DNA of 49,582 bases. Origin: Actinomycetota bacterium (GTDB lineage Bacteria; Actinomycetota; Acidimicrobiia; Acidimicrobiales; JAJPHD01). The notes beneath the pieces were generated by a model that was given only the letters and a program-made list of their open reading frames with translations, had not been told where the DNA came from and made no database searches. The translations under genes were made by a program, and so were the position numbers. Shown here piece after piece: positions 43,192 to 49,582 of this stretch (its first letter is position 1; each line of letters begins with the position of its first letter). The stretch covers positions 1 through 49,582 of the forward strand of contig JAJPHD010000028.1 in the NCBI GenBank assembly GCA_021325455.1, written 5' to 3'.

Positions 43192-43258
43192 GGCACCCGG
43201 AGGCGTCTCCCCCCGCCGGGCCCAGCCGGGACTCCGCCGACCAGCGCCCCGGCCCCGG

Positions 43259-44437
43259 TCAGGCCCGGGCCAGGGCCGCCCTCCTGACCTTGCCCAGAGC
43301 GGTGCGGGGCAGGCTCCTCACCACCTCCACCTCCTTGGGGGCGGCCCATGGTGATAGCTCCGAGCGCACCAGGTCCCGCAGCTCCTCGAGCGCCGGCGCC
43401 GTCCCGCTGGCCGGCACCACCCAGGCCACCACGCGCTCCCCCCACTCCGGGTCGGGGCGGCCGGCCACGGCCACCTCGGCCACGGCCGGGTGCCGGCGCA
43501 GCACCGCCTCCACGGCGGAGGGCCAGACGTTCTCCCCTCCGGTGATGATGAGGTCGGACAGGCGGCCGTGCACGGTGAGGCGCCCCGAGGCGTCGAGGGA
43601 CCCCGCATCCCCGGTCGGGAACCAGCCCCCGTCCACGAACGGAGCGCTCCCGTCCCGGTAGGAGCGGAACAGCATCGGCCCCCGCAGCAATATCTGCCCC
43701 CGGGCCCCGATGGCGACCTCCACCCCTTCGAGGGGCACGCCGTCGTAGACGACCCCGCTCCCGGTCTCGGTCATCCCGTAGGTCGACACCGCGTTGGGCG
43801 GCATCCGGGGAGGGGGCGCTGAGCCTCCCACCACCACGACACGGAACAGCGATGCGTCCACCCGCCCGAGTGCCGTGCCCACCAGCGATACCAGGGTCAC
43901 GGGGCTGGCCCCCGTGGCTGCCTCCATGACCGCCTCCGCCTCGAAGCGGGAATGGACCTCGACGGGGGTCCCGGTGACCAGGGCCCGGGTGACTACGGAC
44001 AGGCCGCCTATGTGGGCCAGCGGCAGGCAGGCCAGCCAGCGGTCCGTGGCGGGGTCCACGGCCAGCCGGTGGCTGGTGGCCCAGGCCGAGGCGGCCACGG
44101 CCTCGTGGGTCAGCACCACCCCCCGGGGTCGTCCGGTGGTGCCGCTGGTGGCCATCACCAGGGCGTCCCCCTCCTCCACGGGCCGCCCCCCCGCCCGCCG
44201 GTGACGCTCCCCGCCGGCCTCCACCACCACCGAAGGGGCGAGGGCGGAGAGGACGGCTTCCACCGCCGGCTTGGGTAGCCGGACGTCGATGGGGGCCACG
44301 GCCGAACCTTCGTCCCATGCTGCCCTTAGCGCGCCCACGAACTCGGGGCCGCCCGGCATGGCCAAGGCCACCAGGGTCCGCGCCCGGCCTCCTCCCGGAC
44401 CGGGAGGGAAAGGGCGCTCGGTCGTCCCGGAGGGCAC
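43259..44437 (-). CDS. menE: o-Succinylbenzoate-CoA ligase (MenE)
   Basis: 392 aa, a short AMP-forming ligase of actinobacterial MenE size. VMATSGTTGRPRGVVLTHEA is the P-loop-like motif, STYGMTETGSGVVYDG and WFPTGDAGSLDASGRLTVHGR follow, and the C-terminal domain has SLPRTALGKVRRAAL with the catalytic Lys. The function is chosen because menA is divergent from it and a menH-like gene and menD lie within 3.5 kb. It would convert o-succinylbenzoate to its CoA ester. GTG 44437 is 6 nt from a TATGGT box, without a ribosome site. Confidence 0.85.
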   Translation of the reverse strand: MPSGTTERPFPPGPGGGRARTLVALAMPGGPEFVGALRAAWDEGSAVAPIDVRLPKPAVEAVLSALAPSVVVEAGGERHRRAGGRPVEEGDALVMATSGTTGRPRGVVLTHEAVAASAWATSHRLAVDPATDRWLACLPLAHIGGLSVVTRALVTGTPVEVHSRFEAEAVMEAATGASPVTLVSLVGTALGRVDASLFRVVVVGGSAPPPRMPPNAVSTYGMTETGSGVVYDGVPLEGVEVAIGARGQILLRGPMLFRSYRDGSAPFVDGGWFPTGDAGSLDASGRLTVHGRLSDLIITGGENVWPSAVEAVLRRHPAVAEVAVAGRPDPEWGERVVAWVVPASGTAPALEELRDLVRSELSPWAAPKEVEVVRSLPRTALGKVRRAALARA

Positions 44438-44443
44438 GGCACG

Positions 44444-44471
44444 ACCATAATCCGCTGCCCGCCGGTAGCCT
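44444..44471. promoter_or_regulatory. Divergent menE/menA leaderless promoters
   Basis: On the minus strand TATGGT (44449-44444) is followed by 6 nt and the GTG of menE (44437). On the plus strand TAGCCT (44466-44471) is followed by 9 nt and the GTG of menA (44481). The intergenic gap is only 43 bp and has no Shine-Dalgarno sequence for either gene. The two -10 boxes are 22 bp apart, so the promoters overlap. Confidence 0.5.
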
Positions 44472-44480
44472 CCCCTGCCC

Positions 44481-45359
44481 GTGGCCCTGCAGCGCCCGGC
44501 GCACCCCTGGCTGGCCGGCGCCCGCCCCAAGACCCTTCCCGCAGCCATCGTCCCTGTCCTGGTGGGTACGGCGGTGGCCAGCGCGGGAGGCCAGGTCGTG
44601 TGGTGGCGGGCGGTGGCGGCCCTGGTCGTGGCCCTGGCCCTCCAGGTGGGGGTCAACTACGCCAACGACTACTCCGACGGGGTGAGGGGCACCGACGCCG
44701 GCCGGGTAGGGCCCCTGCGCCTGGTGGCCAGCGGCCTCGTCCCCCCCTCCAGGGTGAAGGGGGCCGCCCTGGCCTGCTTCGCCGTCGCCGGCTGCGCCGG
44801 ACTGGCCCTGGCGGTGGCGGTGGCCCCCTGGCTCATAGCGGTGGGGGCGGCCTGCGTGGCGGCGGCCTGGTTCTACACCGGCGGGCGGCGGCCGTACGGG
44901 TACCTCGGCCTGGGGGAGGCGGCGGTGTTCGTCTTCTTCGGGCCAGTGGCCACCGCCGGCACGGCCTTCGTCCAGACGGGGCGGGTGACAGGGATGTCCC
45001 TCCTGGCATCGGTACCGGTGGGCCTGGTCATAACGGCCATGCTCGTGGTCAACAACATCCGGGACCTGCCCGGGGATGCGGCAGCAGGCAAGGCCACCCT
45101 GGCCGTCCGCCTGGGGCAGGCCCGGGCCCGGGCCCTCTACGCCGGCTGCACCCTGGGCCCCTTTGCCGCCGTGGCCGCCCTGGCCGGCCTCTACCGTCCG
45201 TGGGCCGCCCTGGCCCTGGCTGCTCTGCCCCTCGCCGCTCGCCCCACCCGCCGGGTCCTGGCCGGGGCCCAGGGGACCTCGCTCATCGCCGACCTGGTGG
45301 CCACGGGGCGCCTGGAGCTGGCTCTCGGCATCCTGCTGGCGGCTGGGATTGCCCTGTGA
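44481..45359 (+). CDS. menA: 1,4-Dihydroxy-2-naphthoate polyprenyltransferase (MenA)
   Basis: 292 aa, UbiA family. [22 protein letters not shown] at the N-terminus, the prenyl-diphosphate Asp motif [15 protein letters not shown], the second motif [22 protein letters not shown] and about eight hydrophobic helices. It attaches the isoprenoid tail to dihydroxynaphthoate in the membrane. GTG 44481 with a TAGCCT box 9 nt upstream. Divergent from menE, convergent with the menH-like hydrolase. Confidence 0.95.
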   Translation: MALQRPAHPWLAGARPKTLPAAIVPVLVGTAVASAGGQVVWWRAVAALVVALALQVGVNYANDYSDGVRGTDAGRVGPLRLVASGLVPPSRVKGAALACFAVAGCAGLALAVAVAPWLIAVGAACVAAAWFYTGGRRPYGYLGLGEAAVFVFFGPVATAGTAFVQTGRVTGMSLLASVPVGLVITAMLVVNNIRDLPGDAAAGKATLAVRLGQARARALYAGCTLGPFAAVAALAGLYRPWAALALAALPLAARPTRRVLAGAQGTSLIADLVATGRLELALGILLAAGIAL

Positions 45360-45397
45360 GCGGACCGTCCTCCCTCATCGCAATGGCGCCCTGGCCC

Positions 45398-46156
45398 TCA
45401 CACCCCTTCCTCCAGGAACCGCAGGACGGCTTGGGCAAAGGCGTCGGGCTGCTCGAGGTGGGCGGCATGGCCGGCCCCCGGCAGGACCTCCACCCTGGCG
45501 TTCGGCCCCACCCCTGCTGCCATCCGGTGGGCGAGGGCGGAGAACTTGGCGTCGAGAGCTCCGGCCATGATGAGGACGGGCATGGACAGGCTGGCCAGCC
45601 GGTCCCAGAGCGGCTCCTGGGTGCCAGTGCCGGCCAGGCGCAGGCTGGCGGCCAGCCCGTCGACGGTGTTGCGCCGGCGGTCCTCGATGCCGGCTCGGTC
45701 GAGGGGCAGGGTGGCGAAGAGGGGCCTGGCCAGCCAGGAGCCCAGGAAGGCGTCGAGGCGCTGGCGCTCGCCGGGGCTCCCCCGCTCGACGGGAGGATGG
45801 TCCAAGGTGAGGGCCAGGGCCTCATCGGCGGCCCGCCGGGCCGCCCGCTCGGCGGGGTCATCGATTCCCGCCGTGGCTCCCACCAGGACCAGCCTCTGGA
45901 CCAGGCCGGGGCGGGCCAGGGCGAGGTGGAGGCAGTGCCGGCCCCCCATCGAATAGCCGACGTAGGTGCACGGGCCGCAGGCGGCGGCCAGCCGGTCGGC
46001 CCCGCCAGGGAGGTCGGCCCGGACGTCGGACGCCTCACCGTGGCCGGGGAGGTCGGGGCAGACCACCTCGTGGCCGGCGGCTGCCAACCGGGCGGCGATC
46101 GGCCCCCAGGAGCGGCCGGTCTGGGTGAAGCCGTGGACCAGGGCGACCCGGGGCAC
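45398..46156 (-). CDS. menH: Alpha/beta hydrolase, likely SHCHC synthase (MenH)
   Basis: 252 aa. VALVHGFTQTGRSW supplies the oxyanion region, TYVGYSMGGRHCLHLAL the nucleophilic Ser in GYSMGGR (typical of MenH), MAGALDAKF the Asp and GAGHAAHLEQPDAF the His. MenH removes pyruvate from SEPHCHC to give SHCHC, the step after MenD, whose gene begins 5 bp away on the opposite strand. A minus-strand TACGCT box inside menD lies 8 nt before the GTG at 46156. Menaquinone context makes MenH more likely than a general hydrolase. Confidence 0.8.
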   Translation of the reverse strand: MPRVALVHGFTQTGRSWGPIAARLAAAGHEVVCPDLPGHGEASDVRADLPGGADRLAAACGPCTYVGYSMGGRHCLHLALARPGLVQRLVLVGATAGIDDPAERAARRAADEALALTLDHPPVERGSPGERQRLDAFLGSWLARPLFATLPLDRAGIEDRRRNTVDGLAASLRLAGTGTQEPLWDRLASLSMPVLIMAGALDAKFSALAHRMAAGVGPNARVEVLPGAGHAAHLEQPDAFAQAVLRFLEEGV

Positions 46157-46161
46157 GGGCG

Positions 46162-47907
46162 GTGAGCGTAGGGGAGGTCCAGGCCACCTTCGCCTCGACC
46201 CTGGTGGACGAGTGGGTGCGGGGAGGGGTGGCCCATGCGGCTGTCTGCCCCGGGTCGCGCTCCACGCCCCTGGCCCTGGCCCTCAGCCGAGCGGCCCGGG
46301 AGGGGCGGCTGTCCCTGAACGTGGTCCTGGACGAGCGCGTGGCTGGCTTCTGGGCCCTGGGGGTGGGACGGGCCACCGGCCGCCCGGCCGTGGTGGTGAC
46401 CACCAGCGGCACCGCCGCCGCCGAGCTGCACCCGGCCGTGGTGGAGGCCCACCACGGTCGGGTGCCGCTGATCGCCTGCACCGCCGACCGCCCCCCTGAG
46501 CTCCACCATGTGGGCGCACCCCAGACCATCGAGCAGGTTGGGCTGTACGCCGGTGCCCTGCGGTGGGAGGTCTCCCCGGGCGTTCCGGACCCGGGGGAGG
46601 CAGCCAGCTGGCGGTCCCTCGGGTCCCGGCTGGTGGCCGAGGCGTGCTCCGGTCCCGCCGGCCCTGGCCCGGTGCACGCCAACTTGGCCTTCCGGGAGCC
46701 CTTGGTGGGCGAGGCGGGGGAGCTGCCTCCGGGCCGGCCCGGGGGGGCGCCCTGGCACCGGGTGGCGAGGCCGGCGCCGCAGGCGCCGGCGGGGCTGGTG
46801 CAAGAGGTGGCCGGATGGGCGGGACGGCGGGGGGTGGTGGTGGCCGGAGCAGGCGCCGGCCCCCAGGAGGCGGTGCACGCCATGGCGGAGGCCCTGGGTT
46901 GGCCCGTCCTGGCCTGCCCCCGCTCGGGGGCCCGGAGGCCCAGGAAGACGACGGTGGCAGCCGCCGACGCCCTCCTGCGGGACCCCGGCTTCGCCTCGCA
47001 CCACCGGCCGGAGGCGGTGGTGCGGCTGGGAGAGCCCTGGGCCTCGAGGGTGGTGGGGGAGTGGTGCGGGGGCCTGGGTGAGGACGTGGACCAAGTGGTG
47101 GTGGGAGAGGGGTGGGCCTGGGCGGACCCGGGGCGGGTGGCGTCGGTGGTGGCGGAGGCAGAGCCGGGCTCGTTCTGCCGGGCGGTGGCGGCCCGGGTGG
47201 GCCGGCGGCCGGCCGAGGGGTGGTTGGCCTCCTGGGCGGACGCCGAGGCTGGCGCCCAGGAGGCCATCTCGGGCGTGCTCGACGAGCACCCGGAGCCCAC
47301 CGAGCCGGGGGTGGCGCGGGCAGTGATGGCCAGTGTGCCGGCGGAGGGCACCTTGGTGGTCGCCTCCTCCATGCCCGTGCGGGACCTCGAGTGGTACGGG
47401 CCGGCACTGGAGGCGCCGGCCCGTGTCCTCGCCAACCGGGGGGCCAACGGGATCGACGGCACCCTGGCCACCGCCCTGGGTGTGGCTGCTGCCACTCCCC
47501 GGGGCGTCGTGGCCCTGGTGGGTGACCTGGCCTTCCTTCACGACGCCGGCGCCCTGGCCGGGGCGGGGGCCGCGGGTGTGGTCGTGGTGGTGGTGGACAA
47601 CGGGGGAGGGGGCATCTTCTCGTTCCTGCCCCAGGCCCGGATGCTGGGGGGGGAGGAGTTCGAGCTGCTCTTCGGCACCCGCCCGAGGGTGGACGTGGGT
47701 GAGGTAGCAGCGGGTTACGGGCTGAACGTGGTCGAGGTGGAGGAGGCGGCGGGGGTGGGTCGGGCGCTGCGGCGGGCCCTCGAGCGGGGGCGAGCGGAGG
47801 TGGTGCGGGTGAGGACGGACCGGGCGGCCAACGTCGCCGTCCACGCCGAGCTGCACCGGGCGGTGGCGGGGGCCATCCGGGAGCGTGGTGAGCGTGGTTG
47901 GTGCTAG
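46162..47907 (+). CDS. menD: SEPHCHC synthase (MenD)
   Basis: 581 aa, thiamine-diphosphate enzyme. FASTLVDEWVRGGVAHAAVCPGSRSTPLAL is the N-terminal signature in order, VVLDERVAGFWALG holds the cofactor-activating Glu, TSGTAAAELHPAVVEAHH and IACTADRPPELHHVGAPQTI follow, and the C-terminal VALVGDLAFLHDAGAL with VVDNGGGGIFSFLPQA binds the diphosphate. It joins isochorismate and 2-oxoglutarate. Chorismate for this route comes from aroC in this window; menF is absent. GTG 46162 lies only 5 bp from the divergent menH start. Confidence 0.95.
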   Translation: MSVGEVQATFASTLVDEWVRGGVAHAAVCPGSRSTPLALALSRAAREGRLSLNVVLDERVAGFWALGVGRATGRPAVVVTTSGTAAAELHPAVVEAHHGRVPLIACTADRPPELHHVGAPQTIEQVGLYAGALRWEVSPGVPDPGEAASWRSLGSRLVAEACSGPAGPGPVHANLAFREPLVGEAGELPPGRPGGAPWHRVARPAPQAPAGLVQEVAGWAGRRGVVVAGAGAGPQEAVHAMAEALGWPVLACPRSGARRPRKTTVAAADALLRDPGFASHHRPEAVVRLGEPWASRVVGEWCGGLGEDVDQVVVGEGWAWADPGRVASVVAEAEPGSFCRAVAARVGRRPAEGWLASWADAEAGAQEAISGVLDEHPEPTEPGVARAVMASVPAEGTLVVASSMPVRDLEWYGPALEAPARVLANRGANGIDGTLATALGVAAATPRGVVALVGDLAFLHDAGALAGAGAAGVVVVVVDNGGGGIFSFLPQARMLGGEEFELLFGTRPRVDVGEVAAGYGLNVVEVEEAAGVGRALRRALERGRAEVVRVRTDRAANVAVHAELHRAVAGAIRERGERGWC

Positions 47908-49582
47908 GAAGGGGCATCGGAGCGCGCCATCCCCCAAGGCGCCGGCCAGCGGGCCGGCTCTGGGTCGGCGTGACGGCCGCGTGCGCCTTGGCCGTGCTCT
48001 CCCTGTCGGGCCCGGTGGCCCCGGTGGGAGGGCCCGTGGCGGTGGTGGCCCGTCAGGCCCCGCCTTCCGTCGTGGACCCGCCTCCCGGGCGGGCGCCCGG
48101 GGTGGCAACCATCGCCGACCACACCGGGGGTAGCGGCCGCCGGAACCTGCCCGTCCGCCTGGTCCCCGCTCGGCAGCGCCCGCGACCACTTCCGCCCCGG
48201 CTGGCCTCCCTGCCAGCCCTGGGACCCCACCAGGTGTTCGCCTTCGCCCCCTGGTGGACGCTCGGCCAGTCGGGCTCCTTCGAGGTGGCCGGCCTCTCCA
48301 CCGTGGCCTACTTCGGGGTGGACGTGGAGGCCGACGGGTCCATCGTCACCCGGGGCCCCGGCTGGCAGGGTCTCCACAGCGCCGAGCTGGCCGCCCTGGT
48401 GGACAGGGCCCATGCCGCCGGTGACCGTGTCGTGCTCACGGCCGAGTGCCTCGACCCCCTCACCCTGGACAGGTTGCTCTCCGACCCCTCCGCCCCCTCG
48501 CGCCTGGCCCGGAACCTGGCCAGGCTGGTTGCCGCCGAGTCACTGGACGGGGTGAACCTCGACTTCGAGGGCACGGGCTCGTCGGGGCGGAGCGGACTGG
48601 TGCGCCTCGTCCGGGAGCTCTCCTTCCGCCTCCGGGCCGCCGATCCCCACTGGCAGCTCACCATGGACACCTACGGGGGCTCGGCGGCGGGACCAGGGGG
48701 CTTCTTCGACATCCCCGCCCTCGCCCCCTATGTGGACGCCTTCTTCGTGATGGCCTACGACATGGGGAGCCGGGCCGAACCCTCGCCCAACGCTCCCCTC
48801 GGCGGACCGGGATGGACCGACGCCGCCGTCGTCCGCTCCTACACCCAGGTGGTGGCACCGGCCAAGGTGATCTTGGGCATCCCCTTCTACGGCTACGAGT
48901 GGGCCACGTCGGGCCCCGACCTCGGGAGCCGGCCCCTGTCGCCAGCCACCCCGGCAAGCTACGCCCAGCTGGCGGGACGGCCGGCCTACTGGGACCGGGA
49001 GGCCTCGGTCCCCTGGACGACCTGGCGCCAGGGGAACACCTGGCACCAGGCCTTCTTCGACGACCCGGCCTCGGTCTACCTGAAGACGGCCCTGGCCTAC
49101 CGGGCCGGGCTGGCCGGCGTGGGGGTGTGGGCTTTGGGGATGGGGGGCGACAGCCCCGCCATGATGGAGGCCTTGTTGGGCCGGGCTTCTGCTCTCAAGG
49201 GCTGGACCGCGCAGCCGAGCCCGCCCCGGGCCGCCCCGGCCCGGCCCGGCTCAGCCAGGCCGGGCCGCCCGGCCGGGGTTCGCGCGGCTCGCAGCGTCGC
49301 TGCCAGCCACTCCCCGAGCGCCCCGCCCGGTTCGCCGTGGGGGCCTGCTCCGCCCCGCGGGGCCGGGGCAGCGGGGCCCAAGAGCCTGACCCCCTCCACC
49401 AGCACCGCCGGGGGACGCCGGGCTCCTGCCAGGGGAGCCGGCCCTGCTCACCCGGCCCCCCTCCGACCCCGCTCCGGGAAGCCATCCACTCCGCCTCCCA
49501 GCACCACGACCACGACCACCGGGACCACCACGACCACGACCACCGGGACCACCACGACCACGACCACCGGGACCACCACGAC
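47901..49582 (+). CDS. Secreted glycoside hydrolase family 18 protein, cut by window end
   Basis: At least 560 codons, open at the right edge. From GTG 47901 (overlapping the menD stop) come a basic n-region (RHPPRRRPAGRLW) and a hydrophobic core (VTAACALAVLSL), a likely signal peptide; GTG 47970 is an alternative. The GH18-like catalytic domain includes VAYFGVDVEADG, LDGVNLDFEGTG (the DxxDxDxE motif with Asn at the second Asp, as in YaaH/SleL-type proteins, and the catalytic Glu kept), FFVMAYDMGSRAEPSP and ILGIPFYGYEWA. After about residue 430 it becomes Pro/Ala/Arg-rich and then a threonine repeat. Probably a wall- or chitin-directed hydrolase. Confidence 0.82.
   Translation, partial: MLGRGIGARHPPRRRPAGRLWVGVTAACALAVLSLSGPVAPVGGPVAVVARQAPPSVVDPPPGRAPGVATIADHTGGSGRRNLPVRLVPARQRPRPLPPRLASLPALGPHQVFAFAPWWTLGQSGSFEVAGLSTVAYFGVDVEADGSIVTRGPGWQGLHSAELAALVDRAHAAGDRVVLTAECLDPLTLDRLLSDPSAPSRLARNLARLVAAESLDGVNLDFEGTGSSGRSGLVRLVRELSFRLRAADPHWQLTMDTYGGSAAGPGGFFDIPALAPYVDAFFVMAYDMGSRAEPSPNAPLGGPGWTDAAVVRSYTQVVAPAKVILGIPFYGYEWATSGPDLGSRPLSPATPASYAQLAGRPAYWDREASVPWTTWRQGNTWHQAFFDDPASVYLKTALAYRAGLAGVGVWALGMGGDSPAMMEALLGRASALKGWTAQPSPPRAAPARPGSARPGRPAGVRAARSVAASHSPSAPPGSPWGPAPPRGAGAAGPKSLTPSTSTAGGRRAPARGAGPAHPAPLRPRSGKPSTPPPSTTTTTTGTTTTTTTGTTTTTTTGTTT
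49499..49582 (+). repeat. 24-bp tandem repeat encoding a Thr-rich octapeptide
   Basis: The GGG of the unit recurs at 49521, 49545 and 49569, an exact 24-bp period. Each unit is built from ACC/ACG codons with one GGG and encodes GTTTTTTT. The array is still running at the window end, so the copy number is unknown. Such Thr tracts are typical exported linkers that may be O-mannosylated in actinobacteria. Confidence 0.85.

Noticed and set aside
49499-49582. CRISPR array
   Set aside because: Units are contiguous 24-bp coding repeats without spacers, in frame with the GH18 gene.

Overview
The window is about 49.6 kb of very GC-rich DNA. It has many GTG starts, many start/stop overlaps and several promoters of the type TANNNT followed 6-7 nt later by ATG/GTG, which suggest leaderless transcripts. 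This points to a high-GC actinomycete. Gene content (menaquinone genes, an aroC-K-B-Q cluster next to pepP-efp-nusB, dnaE, an EF-P with lysine in the tip loop, actinobacterial hypothetical proteins) would fit the Acidimicrobiia or relatives. That placement is an inference from style and content, not from a marker gene.

Positions 1 to about 4105 look like the right end of an integrated mobile element. They hold a replication-relaxation family protein, a large serine recombinase, and two non-coding stretches carrying six copies of the 9-mer ATCCGCGAG. The recombinase gene abuts the 3' end of a host tRNA-Val(GAC) gene and reads antisense through it. The other end of the element lies outside the window. 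This block has few long G runs and a different codon texture from the rest.

From 4.3 to 17.1 kb the host chromosome carries: a MEDS/anti-sigma-type regulator split by a frameshift at a C8 tract; an Xre/MbcA/ParS-like orphan; a secreted sedolisin (S53) peptidase; a ferredoxin-reductase-like flavoprotein; a thiamine-binding-family protein; a four-gene minus-strand operon (molybdenum hydroxylase large subunit, fused FAD and 2Fe-2S subunits, acyl-CoA synthetase, enoyl-CoA hydratase); a rhodanese; and a thioesterase.

From 17.2 to 24 kb is a plus-strand housekeeping block: aroC, aroK, aroB, aroQ, a hendecad coiled-coil protein, pepP, efp, nusB. From 24 to 30 kb are a structured leader, two sugar-nucleotide epimerase/dehydratase genes, a GGDEF diguanylate cyclase and a channel-like membrane protein. 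dnaE follows, with DnaA boxes in its promoter/5' UTR. Then come a conserved hypothetical, a patatin, a ClC channel with CBS domains, a stand-alone KdpD sensor/USP protein, an unknown gene, a YyaL-type thioredoxin-fold protein and an SDR.

From 43.2 to 47.9 kb is a menaquinone cluster (menE, menA, menH-like, menD) in alternating orientations. The window ends inside a secreted glycoside hydrolase 18 gene, in a threonine-rich 24-bp tandem repeat.
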